Origin: Spirochaetia bacterium
GTDB taxonomy: Bacteria; Spirochaetota; Spirochaetia; Treponematales; Treponemataceae
Direction of reading: 5' to 3'
DNA: 64,000 nucleotides
Assembly: GCA_900767955.1 (NCBI GenBank)
Contig: CAAGBC010000031.1
Location: 1 to 64,000, forward strand
Shown: positions 31,271-39,600 of the stretch, one piece after another
How the letters are laid out: the number at the start of each line of letters is the position of its first letter
Position numbering within the stretch: the first letter of the stretch is position 1
The notes under the pieces: generated by a model
What the model was told of the DNA's origin: nothing
What the model saw: only the letters and a program-made list of their open reading frames with translations
Databases searched by the model: none
Translations under genes and position numbers: made by a program

Positions 31271-34200
31271 TCAGTAAGTCCCTTTTCATTATTCAATGTG
31301 CGTGGAATATCTGTATAAATTGCAGGTTCAAAATTAGGAACAGGATGTGTTACATACTGAATATTCTGTTCTGCCAAATTACTTCCACCGAGTCTAACCA
31401 TTGACTGCTGATTACGAGTCATAGAATCCCAAGCTCTCATTGATTCCTGGAAATGAACAATTGCTTTTGCATTAAGATTGCTATTTCCTGTTCTTTTTGC
31501 AAGTCGGAACATTGTTACACCAAGATTGTTAGAAGCTTTTAGATACATATCAACAATCTGCGCTTCATCAGAACGCACTTGAGGGAACAAAAGACCTTTT
31601 TGTACACGCTTATTATCTAAAAATTCAAGTAATTGGTCATAATATCCTTGTGCTGCAAAATTATCATTTCTCAAAGACAAAGTATTACCCATTGCAAGTA
31701 ATAAATTTGGATCATCGGCATATAATTCACTTGATTTCATAAATGAACCAAGCGCTTCTGAATAATTTTTCTTACCGTATTGAATATAACCTATCTTATA
31801 ACGAATTTGAGGAGTATCATAGAATGTTTCTATAGAATCTTTATAATTCTGTAGTGCATTATCTAAATCACCTGTGATAAAGTAATTTATATCTCCCATA
31901 TCAGTATAGAGTTTTCCAATTTTTTCAGTTCCTTTAAGTCCACTTAATTCATGTGCGCTAATATAATTAGAAATTCCCTGTGTTAAAACTTCCTGTGCTT
32001 TTAAATATTCTTTTTCACGAATATATTCTTCACCTAAAAGTCTATATGAATCTATTTGATTATATACATCTTTTTTCTTTACAACATCTAAATTATTAAA
32101 AGCATTGATTGCATGTTCCAAAGTAGACTTTGCTTTCATGTTGTTTTTCATGTTAACATAATAGCGTGACAAGTTATACAAAGCTGTAGGATTTTTTTCG
32201 TCAGCTTTTACAGCACGAACTAACAATTCTTTTACATCTTCAATTTTGTCTCTTAAATATTCTTCTGATGCAGGCAAAGGACCATATAGTTTATCTAATA
32301 AGAAACCACTTAATTCTGTCCAATCTTGAGCATTTAATGACTTTTCTTTAGGCATAAAGCGCTCTTTTAATTCCAAAACTCTTAAAAGATTTTCTGTACG
32401 AATAAAATAGCGCATCATACGAGACATATACAAATCAGTTTCACCGTACAACTGAATTAATTCGGCATATCGTGTTTTTGCTTCTTCAAATTTTGTAGAA
32501 TCTTTTTCTGTAGCCCATTCAAGATATACATCGCCTAAAAGCAACAAACCATCAGAATCATTAATATGATGATCTAATATTTCACGCAAAGTAATATTTT
32601 CTGCTTTTTCATAGTTTGCTAAATCGTACAACTCCATTTCTGCGTATTTAATTCCAGCAAGTTTATCTTGATTAAAGAAACGCAATGTAGCTTTGTACAT
32701 TTGTTCAGCACGCAAATATTGCTTTTTAGTTCTATAAGCATCAGCATATTTGTAGAACCATTTTTTTATCAATTTATATTTAGCAGCTTTATTGAATTCA
32801 ATTTCAGATTGAACAAATTCATCGTTTTCAATTAAAGCATATCCTTGTCTATATAAGGAAGAAGCTTTTAATGGATTATAAATATAATTCTTTGTGAATA
32901 TAACTAAAACAAAACATAAGAAAGATGCAAAAATTCCAAGTATTGCACCAGGAATAATTTTATTGCGTAATTGATATTGGAAAGATGCTTTATAAGCTTC
33001 GTACTCTTCTGCAGTTCTTCGTTCAAAATCTCGTGGAACTAAAATAGAAATATCAAGCATTCGTTCCAATTCAGAAGCTAATTGTCTTGCAGAAATCTTT
33101 TTCAATACCTTCTGAACAATATCAAATTCAGCTTCATCGGTAAATTCATTTTTTACAATTAATTCTTCAACCGCAATTCTTACATTCAACGGATATGAAG
33201 CAAGATTTTTTAAGAATTTTTCATATTGTTCATCTGTTAGAGAATTTTTTTGATTTATTTCATTTTGTTCTGCTGCTGTTACAGGACGCTTAATTTTTCC
33301 ATCTTTGCTTGTTGCAACTGTTTCAACATCAGAAAATCCAGGAATTTCAAACTCACCATTATCTGTTCCAAAATCAGAAGAATTACCTAATTCAAAATCA
33401 CCATTTGCATCTAACTGAGAATCTGTATCTGGAATTCCAAAATCAAGATCTTCCATCTGAGATGTATCAAATTGTTCTATAGGAGCATCTGTATCAAATG
33501 AAATATCTTGGTTGTCATCAGCACCTTCATCAAGGTTAAAATTAAAATCTGATGGAAAATCTTCAGAAAAATCTGTTGTATCAGATGCAAAACTATCTTC
33601 TGGCAAACTTAAATCATCTAACGAATCATCATCCATTTTTGGAAGTTCCATATCATTGCTATCAAATAAGCCTGATGGAATTTCACCTAATTCATCAGAA
33701 TCATCAGAATTATTTAAGGATACATCTTCGTCTAAATTATCTAAATTGTCTGCGTTATCAAAATTATCTAAACTATCTAAATTATCTAAGTTGTCTAAAT
33801 TATCTGCATTATCAAAATTGTCTAAGTTGTCTAAATTATCTAAGTTGTCTAAATTATCTAAGTTGTCTAAATTATTTGCATTATCTAAATTATCTAAGTT
33901 GTCTAAATTATCAACATTATCTAAATCGTTTAATCCATCTAAATCATCTAAAGTTGATAAATCATCTAAATCAGAAGTATCATCAGCAGGCAAACTTTCA
34001 TCTATTGTTAAAGATTCAGAAGGAACTGTTTCTTCTACATCAAAATTAGGCAAACTATCTAAAGAAGCACTTGTATCATCAAAAGAATTATTAATTACAA
34101 AATCGTCTTCTGTTAATGAATCAATATCAAAATTTTCTTCAAAATTATCACCTGATATATCATCTAATGTTCCTACTTCATCTGTTATTGCAAAATCCTC

Positions 34201-35205
34201 AGAAATTGATTCGTCTGGCATTGTAGGAATTGATTCTAATTCATCAAAATCATCTAGTGAAGTTTCTGCACTTTCTGCAAATGATTCCAAATCTTCCAAA
34301 GAGGAACCAAAATCTTCTAGTGGTATTTCTGCGCTTTCTGCAATTGGTTCCAAATCTTCCAAAGAAGAACCAAAATCTTCTAGCGGTGTTTCTGTACTTT
34401 CTGCAAGTGGTTCTAAATCTTCCAAAGAAGAACCAAAATCTTCTAGCGGTGTTTCTGCACTTTCTGCAAGTGGTTCCAAATCTTCCAAAGAGGAACTAAA
34501 ATCTTCTAGCGGTGTTTCTGTATTTTCTGCAAAATCACTAGGCATTGAAAAATCATTTTCAGAAGAAATTATATTATCTGTATAATTTTGTTCAGTAACA
34601 GGATTTATATCATCATTCAAAGAAACTTCATCAACAGGCAAATCATCTTCAACAGCGGAAATTTCTTCAATAGGTGTAAGTTCATCTATTTGGTCATCTG
34701 AATCAGCAGGGAATTCATTTTCGCTATCAAAGCCAGCTGTATTTAGCAAATCTTCAAGATTTAAATCAGCAATTGCAGGCTCTTCTGGTTCAGGTTCTTC
34801 AACTTCCTCAGGAACAGAAGTTTCAACGGGGTCCATAAACATAGACAAATCAGGAATATCTTGATTATCAGCTTGGTCAATATTAGGAGTTAATAAATCA
34901 GAAAAATCGGGGATTTTTTCAGAAGAAGCTTCTTGTTTATTAGAGTCGTTTGAAGAGTTAGATTTTTCACCAGTAATATCAGAAAAATCTTCATCATCAA
35001 CAGTTTCTGCTTTTTTCTGCTCTTGGACATTATTCAAAACAATAGGCATACCAACAACAAAATCATCAGAGTCGTCAATATCTTTTACACCCTTTGGAAG
35101 CGGAACTGATAACGCTTGTTCTCCACGCTGAGCACGCAAAGTTGGTTCATTACCTAGTGAAAGAATATCTGAATTAAATTTTTGAAGCTGACTAAGTCCT
35201 GGCAT
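31267..35205 (-). CDS. flcA: FlcA-like periplasmic flagellar collar TPR protein
   Basis: The 1312-residue product has a conserved-looking start (GLSQLQKFNSDILSLGNEPTLRAQRGE) and a very acidic cytoplasmic region of about 650 residues. Next come an ordered segment (SLTDEQYEKFLKNLASYPLNVRIAVEELI), a single membrane helix near 752-776 and a ~530-residue tail of TPR repeats (for example YADAYRTKKQYLRAEQMYKATLRFF). This layout resembles spirochaetal flagellar collar proteins such as Borrelia FlcA, which assemble around the periplasmic flagellar motor; homology is inferred. The acidic region holds two internal repeat tracts (33731-33960 and 34263-34520). Start ATG 35205. Confidence 0.65.
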   Translation of the reverse strand: MPGLSQLQKFNSDILSLGNEPTLRAQRGEQALSVPLPKGVKDIDDSDDFVVGMPIVLNNVQEQKKAETVDDEDFSDITGEKSNSSNDSNKQEASSEKIPDFSDLLTPNIDQADNQDIPDLSMFMDPVETSVPEEVEEPEPEEPAIADLNLEDLLNTAGFDSENEFPADSDDQIDELTPIEEISAVEDDLPVDEVSLNDDINPVTEQNYTDNIISSENDFSMPSDFAENTETPLEDFSSSLEDLEPLAESAETPLEDFGSSLEDLEPLAESTETPLEDFGSSLEDLEPIAESAEIPLEDFGSSLEDLESFAESAETSLDDFDELESIPTMPDESISEDFAITDEVGTLDDISGDNFEENFDIDSLTEDDFVINNSFDDTSASLDSLPNFDVEETVPSESLTIDESLPADDTSDLDDLSTLDDLDGLNDLDNVDNLDNLDNLDNANNLDNLDNLDNLDNLDNLDNFDNADNLDNLDNLDSLDNFDNADNLDNLDEDVSLNNSDDSDELGEIPSGLFDSNDMELPKMDDDSLDDLSLPEDSFASDTTDFSEDFPSDFNFNLDEGADDNQDISFDTDAPIEQFDTSQMEDLDFGIPDTDSQLDANGDFELGNSSDFGTDNGEFEIPGFSDVETVATSKDGKIKRPVTAAEQNEINQKNSLTDEQYEKFLKNLASYPLNVRIAVEELIVKNEFTDEAEFDIVQKVLKKISARQLASELERMLDISILVPRDFERRTAEEYEAYKASFQYQLRNKIIPGAILGIFASFLCFVLVIFTKNYIYNPLKASSLYRQGYALIENDEFVQSEIEFNKAAKYKLIKKWFYKYADAYRTKKQYLRAEQMYKATLRFFNQDKLAGIKYAEMELYDLANYEKAENITLREILDHHINDSDGLLLLGDVYLEWATEKDSTKFEEAKTRYAELIQLYGETDLYMSRMMRYFIRTENLLRVLELKERFMPKEKSLNAQDWTELSGFLLDKLYGPLPASEEYLRDKIEDVKELLVRAVKADEKNPTALYNLSRYYVNMKNNMKAKSTLEHAINAFNNLDVVKKKDVYNQIDSYRLLGEEYIREKEYLKAQEVLTQGISNYISAHELSGLKGTEKIGKLYTDMGDINYFITGDLDNALQNYKDSIETFYDTPQIRYKIGYIQYGKKNYSEALGSFMKSSELYADDPNLLLAMGNTLSLRNDNFAAQGYYDQLLEFLDNKRVQKGLLFPQVRSDEAQIVDMYLKASNNLGVTMFRLAKRTGNSNLNAKAIVHFQESMRAWDSMTRNQQSMVRLGGSNLAEQNIQYVTHPVPNFEPAIYTDIPRTLNNEKGLTE
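33731..33960 (-). repeat. 9-bp coding tandem repeat (Leu-Asp-Asn tract)
   Basis: Inside the flcA-like gene, about 25 consecutive tripeptides of L/F/A-D-N (LDNLDNLDN with FDNADN interruptions) are encoded by 9-bp units such as TTAGATAAT and TTAGACAAC on the minus strand. An 18-bp higher-order repeat is visible. Such a tract should vary in length by slippage, always in frame. Confidence 0.9.
34263..34520 (-). repeat. 63-bp coding tandem repeat, four copies
   Basis: Four 63-bp units (starts 34263, 34326, 34389, 34452, plus a partial at 34515) encode 21-residue repeats of the form ETPLEDFGSSLEDLEPLAES in the acidic region of the flcA-like protein. They are nearly identical at DNA level, indicating recent amplification. 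Confidence 0.92.
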
Positions 35206-35293
35206 ATCGTTTAATTTTACCCCACAACGCTTCTTATTACAAGTAGCAGTTATATATGTTAAATAACGGATTTTTTTTTATCACACTTGAGTA

Positions 35294-35315
35294 ACAAATT
35301 TACATATAAATTTGT
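35294..35315. promoter_or_regulatory. Inverted repeat in the divergent flcA-like/CBM48 intergenic region
   Basis: ACAAATTTA (35294-35302) and TAAATTTGT (35307-35315) form a perfect 9-bp palindrome with a 4-nt centre, followed by seven Ts on the plus strand. It lies 43 bp before the 35358 start. It could be an operator or an AT-rich terminator; there is no plus-strand gene upstream to terminate. Confidence 0.35.
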
Positions 35316-35357
35316 TTTTTTGTTAAAAGTAAAACCACATATTCCGATAAACATAAC

Positions 35358-36086
35358 ATGAAAAGAATCTTATTTTTGTCATTATTTTTTACTTTTTCAG
35401 TTGCTAATTTTTTTGCAAAAGAAATTCCGATTGAAAAAGATTTGTATGAATATAACAACATAGTTGCAACAATTACAAAACCTGCAAGTCCTGTTGTTTC
35501 TGAAAACTACATTATTTTCACAGCAGAAGCTTCACCACGATTTGTTGGAATTGCATTTGATTTTGAAAATTATCAAACAATTCATCCATTTCAACTTCGT
35601 ACAACAAAAGATATAGACGAAAATATCAGAACTTCTGTGTTATTTTTCCTTTTGGAAAGACCTGCCAAATTAAAAAATATATCTTACAGATTAATCATTG
35701 ATGGATTATGGACAACTGATCCAAACAATCCAAATAAAATTTACGACCCTACATCAGGAGTAAGTGTTTCAACTGTTAATGTAGGAATGTTAAAACCTGA
35801 AATTACAAATGCAACAGAAACAGACGGTGTAAAATTTATTTATCAAGGTGAATCTGGTCAGCAAGTTAGACTTGGAGGAACTTTTACAAACTGGGATTCC
35901 TGGATTTACGAATTAAAAGAAACAAAACCTGGATTTTACGAATTGGTTCTCCCTCTTCCAGAAGGAACATATTATTACAATTATTATTTAGGAATGAATT
36001 CCATAATTGACAAAACAAATCCAAAAAAAGCCTACACATCAGATGGAAGAACTACTTCAGTAATTGAAGTTCCTTCTAAAGGCTAA
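35358..36086 (+). CDS. Exported CBM48/AMPK-glycogen-binding-like protein
   Basis: The 242-residue protein has a signal peptide (MKRILFLSLFFTFSVANFFAKE). A first beta domain (ASPRFVGIAFDFENYQTIHPFQ) contains YRLIIDGLWTTDPNNPNKIYDPTSG. A second E-set/CBM48 module reads VKFIYQGESGQQVRLGGTFTNWDSWIYELKETKPGFYELVLPLPEGTYYYNYYLG. Both modules carry the W/Y-rich turns of glycogen-binding domains. No catalytic domain is present. Presence outside the cytoplasm is unusual for a glycogen binder; it may bind another glycan or be structural. Its last 30 nt overlap lnt on the other strand. Confidence 0.75.
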   Translation: MKRILFLSLFFTFSVANFFAKEIPIEKDLYEYNNIVATITKPASPVVSENYIIFTAEASPRFVGIAFDFENYQTIHPFQLRTTKDIDENIRTSVLFFLLERPAKLKNISYRLIIDGLWTTDPNNPNKIYDPTSGVSVSTVNVGMLKPEITNATETDGVKFIYQGESGQQVRLGGTFTNWDSWIYELKETKPGFYELVLPLPEGTYYYNYYLGMNSIIDKTNPKKAYTSDGRTTSVIEVPSKG

Positions 36087-37631
36087 AACTACAATTAAAC
36101 AAATTGTAATAATTCCCAAAAGAACAAAAACATTACCAATGACATCACCATACTTGCTGTAAAAAGTCATTGGTAAATTATCAAATTCAATCTGCCCATA
36201 AACATAATTTTTTTCAAAAGGCTTTGATATATTCGTAATTTGACCAAATCTATCTATTATACATGTGTGTCCCGACGCAGAACTTCTAACAGAAGGAACT
36301 TTATTTTCTACAGACCTAAATACAGCCATAGACAAATGTTGTGTTTGACATCTTAAACTATTTGACCAAGCATCATTAGACAAATTAATAAAAGCCTTGG
36401 CTCCTTTTTTTACAAATTTTCTACAATCTGAACCAAAAGTATCTTCAAAACAAATCGGTGTAGAAAATGATAAAGTGCCATAATCAAAAACGCTATATTC
36501 TTTTCCAGGAGTCCACAAATGCGTATCACCAGCAAGTAATAATTTGTAAATATGAGGAAAATATTTATCATAAGGAAAATATTCCGTAAAAGGAACTAAA
36601 TGAATTTTTGAATAAATTTTTGCAGTTGGTGGCAAAACATTTTGATTTGGTATAAAGAAAAATGCAGAATTAAAATCATTTACCTCAGTTTCATTTTGTT
36701 CCACATGATAATTACCAACAACAAAAGCACATTTTTTTGAATTAATAAATTCCAGCATTTCTTGAATTAATTTAGTACGCTTTTCGTCTGTTGGATAATA
36801 AAAATGCTTATATATAGAAGGAATAACAGCAGTTTCTGGCCAAACGACAATATCTGTATCAGGATTTTTTGATAAAGCATCATTTGTCAATTGAATAAGG
36901 GAATCTAATTCTTCTTTATAAGTATTAAATCCAATTTTCCAAGGGTCAGAATTATTCTGAACTGCAACAACATTCATTTTTTGAACAGCAGGCATTTGAT
37001 TTAATCTAACAAAACCATAAATGTATGCAACTGTAATTACACAAATAAAAATGTAAAAACCTTTATCTAAAAAAATGTTTTTAAGCAAAACAGAAATTTT
37101 CTTTGAAGAACTATTATTAATAAAACACAAAATACTTTTATACATAAAAGCAGAAAAAAATATAATCAAGGAATTTAATCCAAAAACACCAACAATATCA
37201 CAACACTGAATTAATGGAATATTTTTCCATTGAGAATAGGCTGTTACTCCATAACTAAAACCTAAAAATCCAATAGTTTTTAAATATTCAAAAGCACAAA
37301 TTAAAATCCACTGAAAAATGTATGATTTTTCACAAAATATTAAATCACATAATTTTAATAGAAAAAACAAAATTGCTAACAAAATAAAATAAAAAACAAA
37401 CACACCGACACTTGCAGGAATATTAAAAGCAACAAGCCAAAACGCGTAGAAGAAATACGAAAGGAAACCGTAAATTCCACCCCATAACCATGAAAACTTT
37501 AAATCAACATAATGAACTAAAAATAAAACAGGAAGATATACAATCCAAGATGCAAAAGAAGTAGAAATTGCAAATAAAAAAATAGAAATAAAAAGTAATG
37601 AAAGTTTAGATAAGAAAAGTTTAAAAGACAT
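36057..37631 (-). CDS. lnt: Apolipoprotein N-acyltransferase
   Basis: Inner-membrane enzyme that adds the third acyl chain to lipoproteins. The 524-residue protein has about seven N-terminal helices and a C-terminal nitrilase-like domain. The domain includes the catalytic glutamate in VVWPETAVIPSIY, a lysine in YSKIHLVPFTEYFP, the nucleophilic cysteine in STPICFEDTFGSDC, then FINLSNDAWSNSLRCQTQHLSMAVFRSVE. A final helix closes the protein. The many predicted lipoproteins in this window fit. The start overlaps the HU stop as TAATG. The 3' end overlaps the convergent CBM48 gene by 30 nt. Confidence 0.94.
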   Translation of the reverse strand: MSFKLFLSKLSLLFISIFLFAISTSFASWIVYLPVLFLVHYVDLKFSWLWGGIYGFLSYFFYAFWLVAFNIPASVGVFVFYFILLAILFFLLKLCDLIFCEKSYIFQWILICAFEYLKTIGFLGFSYGVTAYSQWKNIPLIQCCDIVGVFGLNSLIIFFSAFMYKSILCFINNSSSKKISVLLKNIFLDKGFYIFICVITVAYIYGFVRLNQMPAVQKMNVVAVQNNSDPWKIGFNTYKEELDSLIQLTNDALSKNPDTDIVVWPETAVIPSIYKHFYYPTDEKRTKLIQEMLEFINSKKCAFVVGNYHVEQNETEVNDFNSAFFFIPNQNVLPPTAKIYSKIHLVPFTEYFPYDKYFPHIYKLLLAGDTHLWTPGKEYSVFDYGTLSFSTPICFEDTFGSDCRKFVKKGAKAFINLSNDAWSNSLRCQTQHLSMAVFRSVENKVPSVRSSASGHTCIIDRFGQITNISKPFEKNYVYGQIEFDNLPMTFYSKYGDVIGNVFVLLGIITICLIVVLAFRRNFNY

Positions 37632-37942
37632 TAATCATCAGATTTTTTTAAGTTCCAAAGAGCTTTTTTTAATTCTTGACCAGATCTAAAAGCAGCAACA
37701 TAATGTGGTGCAACAGATAATTGTTCACCAGTCTTTGGATTTCTTGCACAAGAACGACCCTTACGCAAACGAGGTTCAAAAGTACCAAAACCACGCAATT
37801 CAATAGTTGAACCAGATTCTAAAGATTTTTTCACTTCTAAAATAAAATTTTCAACTACTTCTTGAACGATGCGTTTTTCGCAGTTTGTATTTTTGTAAAC
37901 AGCTTCAACTAAATCATATTTTGTAACCTTATCTGATGCCAT
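37631..37942 (-). CDS. HU/IHF-family DNA-binding protein
   Basis: Small nucleoid protein of 103 residues that bends DNA as a dimer. It has VTKYDLVEAVYKNTNC (helix 1), VQEVVENFILEVKKSLESGSTIELRGFGTFEPRLRKG, the beta-arm with RSCARNPKTGEQLSVAPHYVAAF, and FRSGQELKKAL. The arm has the RNPKTGE signature, with Ser rather than Pro after. Slightly longer than the 90-residue norm because of both termini. It is upstream of lnt, overlapping by one base. Spirochaetes carry variant HU proteins, so the exact orthologue is left open. Confidence 0.92.
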   Translation of the reverse strand: MASDKVTKYDLVEAVYKNTNCEKRIVQEVVENFILEVKKSLESGSTIELRGFGTFEPRLRKGRSCARNPKTGEQLSVAPHYVAAFRSGQELKKALWNLKKSDD

Positions 37943-37968
37943 TTATAAACCTCATGCAAAGTACTTTA

Positions 37969-38005
37969 GAAACAAAATCCAGTTGAGAAAAACCCAACTG
38001 GATTC
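37969..38005 (-). terminator. rpsT terminator
   Basis: On the minus strand, AATCCAGTTG (38004-37995) pairs with CAACTGGATT (37985-37976) as a 10-bp stem with a 9-nt loop, then TTTTGTTT. It lies 17 nt after the rpsT stop. Confidence 0.8.
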
Positions 38006-38021
38006 ATAAAATAACTAAAAG

Positions 38022-38306
38022 TTATTTAGCTGCAGATGCAGCAAATGAAACATTATAAAGTTTCATCATTCTTGATTTCTTGCGAGAAACAGCGTTTCTT
38101 GTAAGAACACCCTTACTACGAGCGCTATCAAGATTGCTAACAAGCAATTTTAATTTAGCTTCAGCAAGAGCCTGATCTTTTGCGTGAACAGCTTCTACAA
38201 ACTGTCTTGCATATGTTTTACAAGTACTTTTAATAGCCTTATTATGAAGTCTACGAACTTCACTCTGAGCAAACGCTTTTTCTGCAGATGTTTTCTTGAC
38301 TGCCAA
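38022..38306 (-). CDS. rpsT: 30S ribosomal protein S20
   Basis: The 94-residue basic helical protein with S20 features: KKTSAEKAFAQSEVRRLHNKAIKSTCKTYARQF, then AKLKLLVSNLDSARSKGVLTRNAVSRKKSRMMKLYN. S20 binds 16S rRNA helices 9 and 44. The start codon is TTG at 38306, the only in-frame start giving a complete N-terminus. E. coli rpsT also uses UUG and is autoregulated at translation. The ribosome site GGGGG lies beside CCCC, so a 5-bp mini-hairpin (TGGGG/CCCCA) can hide it. Confidence 0.95.
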   Translation of the reverse strand: MAVKKTSAEKAFAQSEVRRLHNKAIKSTCKTYARQFVEAVHAKDQALAEAKLKLLVSNLDSARSKGVLTRNAVSRKKSRMMKLYNVSFAASAAK

Positions 38307-38337
38307 TGGGGACCCCCAAAAAAGTTAACTGTTAGCA

Positions 38338-38366
38338 ATTTTAACAAACCGATTTTATTTAGTCAA
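38338..38366 (-). promoter_or_regulatory. rpsT promoter
   Basis: On the minus strand, TTGACT (38361-38366), a 17-bp spacer and TAAAAT (38338-38343). The start would be near 38331, leaving a ~25-nt leader containing a GCTAACAGTTAAC imperfect palindrome and the GGGGGTCCCC ribosome-site hairpin. Confidence 0.75.
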
Positions 38367-38428
38367 TACTATAGAAAGTTTATAGAAATGTTATTAAGTA
38401 TTCAAAAAAAACAATTTCTTCAAATCAA

Positions 38429-38457
38429 TTGACTAAGATTTATTATATCATTATTAT
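38429..38457 (+). promoter_or_regulatory. Promoter of the small zinc-ribbon gene
   Basis: TTGACT (38429-38434), a 17-bp spacer and TATTAT (38452-38457), with TATAAT overlapping at 38457-38462. It is divergent from the rpsT promoter and shares its unusual TTGACT -35. Confidence 0.65.
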
Positions 38458-38496
38458 ATAATGCAATACGTATTATATTCTAAATGGAGGAACACC

Positions 38497-38667
38497 ATGG
38501 CTGGAGCAAGTAAGAACTCTCGTACTTCTGTTACAACACATAAATTCATTTGTAACTGTGGCGGCGAAATTATCATGAAAACTATGTTTGAAAAAGGTAA
38601 GATTAAAAATATCGCTGAATGTTCACAGTGTAAACGCACTGAAAGACGTCCAAAGGACTTTAAATAA
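38497..38667 (+). CDS. Small zinc-ribbon-like protein
   Basis: A 56-residue basic protein, MAGASKNSRTSVTTHKF, then ICNCGGEI and ECSQCKRTERRPKDFK. The CxC and CxxC pairs are 22 residues apart and look like a zinc ribbon. The ATG is preceded by a strong site (ATGGAGGAACACC). The open frame continues 12 codons upstream but without support. Size, basic charge, high-quality promoter and terminator, and position next to rpsT suggest a ribosome- or RNA-associated role, but no family is recognised. Confidence 0.75.
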   Translation: MAGASKNSRTSVTTHKFICNCGGEIIMKTMFEKGKIKNIAECSQCKRTERRPKDFK

Positions 38668-38691
38668 TCCTGAAGTAGAGTTTTACAATAC

Positions 38692-38722
38692 AGGTGATTG
38701 AGTATCTATACTTGAATCACCT
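38692..38722 (+). terminator. Hairpin downstream of the zinc-ribbon gene
   Basis: AGGTGATT (38692-38699) pairs with AATCACCT (38715-38722); an inner GTAT/ATAC pair extends it. The T-run after it is short (TTTG), so it may be an RNA-processing or weak termination signal ahead of the stronger hairpin at 38745. Confidence 0.5.
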
Positions 38723-38744
38723 TTGTTCACATTTCTGTGTGGAT

Positions 38745-38776
38745 AAAAAAAAGAGCTTTTTCAAGCTCTTTTTTTT
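38745..38776. terminator. Bidirectional terminator between the zinc-ribbon gene and plsC
   Basis: AAGAGCTT (38751-38758) and AAGCTCTT (38763-38770) with a 4-nt loop, flanked by A-run on the left and T-run on the right, so it works for both convergent genes. Confidence 0.88.
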
Positions 38777-38787
38777 ATTTAACATAA

Positions 38788-39549
38788 TTACATTTGGTCT
38801 GTACTTATTTGTCGCCAAGATTCAAGTTGTTCTTGAATTAAGCGTTTACTTTCATCAAGAATAAATTGTTCATCTTCTTTTGATTTTGGACAATCAAAGA
38901 TTTTCATTATCTTAACACGATAACAACCATTTTTTAAGTTTGTCATAATATTCTTCAAATCACGAATTTGATATCCACCATCTAAAGCACAAGCAACAAC
39001 AGGCAAATTTGTTGATTCACAAAGTTTTCTAAACCCTGCAGAATAAAACTTTCCAACATTTCCATCTCTTGTTCGTGTTCCTTCTGGGAAAATAATTGGA
39101 ATCTGATTTTTTTCCAAAACTCTATTTCCAAAATCTTGAATAACTTTCATTGCAATCATTGGACTTCCCTTTCTAGGAACCATACAATGTTGTTGAGCTC
39201 TAAGCATTTCTGAAACTAACGGAATATGACGAGCCAACACATCTTTTGCAACAAAGCGAATTTCTTTATCCCTAAAGAAATTCATAAAAGCAGGAATGTC
39301 TAACAAACTTTGGTGATTTGATATAACAATAAACTGTTTAGGCAATTCTTTTAATTTATCTTTATATCCAAAAAAATGAAATTTTCTATAGCAACTTAAA
39401 ACTGAAAAAACTCTTGGAGCTAAAACTTTTACTATATAATTAGAAATTCTGCGACTAATCTTAATGCTAACAGGGTATGCAAAAATATTAGCTATTGCAG
39501 GACCTGAAACACTACAAAGCAAGCAACAAAGTGTTATAAAACTGTACAA
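38788..39549 (-). CDS. plsC: 1-acyl-sn-glycerol-3-phosphate acyltransferase
   Basis: Membrane-associated acyltransferase making phosphatidic acid. The 253-residue protein has an N-terminal hydrophobic segment (YSFITLCCLLCSVSGPAIANIFAYPVSI), the catalytic HX4D motif in ISNHQSLLDIPAF, KDVLARHIPLVSEML, a substrate-binding IIFPEGTRTRDG and VVACALDGG. Length fits PlsC. The minus-strand dinG-like gene ends upstream with a 51-bp gap, so they may be co-transcribed. Confidence 0.93.
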   Translation of the reverse strand: MYSFITLCCLLCSVSGPAIANIFAYPVSIKISRRISNYIVKVLAPRVFSVLSCYRKFHFFGYKDKLKELPKQFIVISNHQSLLDIPAFMNFFRDKEIRFVAKDVLARHIPLVSEMLRAQQHCMVPRKGSPMIAMKVIQDFGNRVLEKNQIPIIFPEGTRTRDGNVGKFYSAGFRKLCESTNLPVVACALDGGYQIRDLKNIMTNLKNGCYRVKIMKIFDCPKSKEDEQFILDESKRLIQEQLESWRQISTDQM

Positions 39550-39600
39550 ATTAAGCTCCTAATAAATAATATAATATTTTATTTCAAAAAATATATACTG

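Noticed and set aside
33512..34585. 357-codon plus-strand open frame rich in SKLSKL
   Set aside because: It is the antisense shadow of the acidic repeat tracts of the flcA-like gene; low-complexity, no ribosome site, and its periodicity mirrors the LDN repeat on the other strand.
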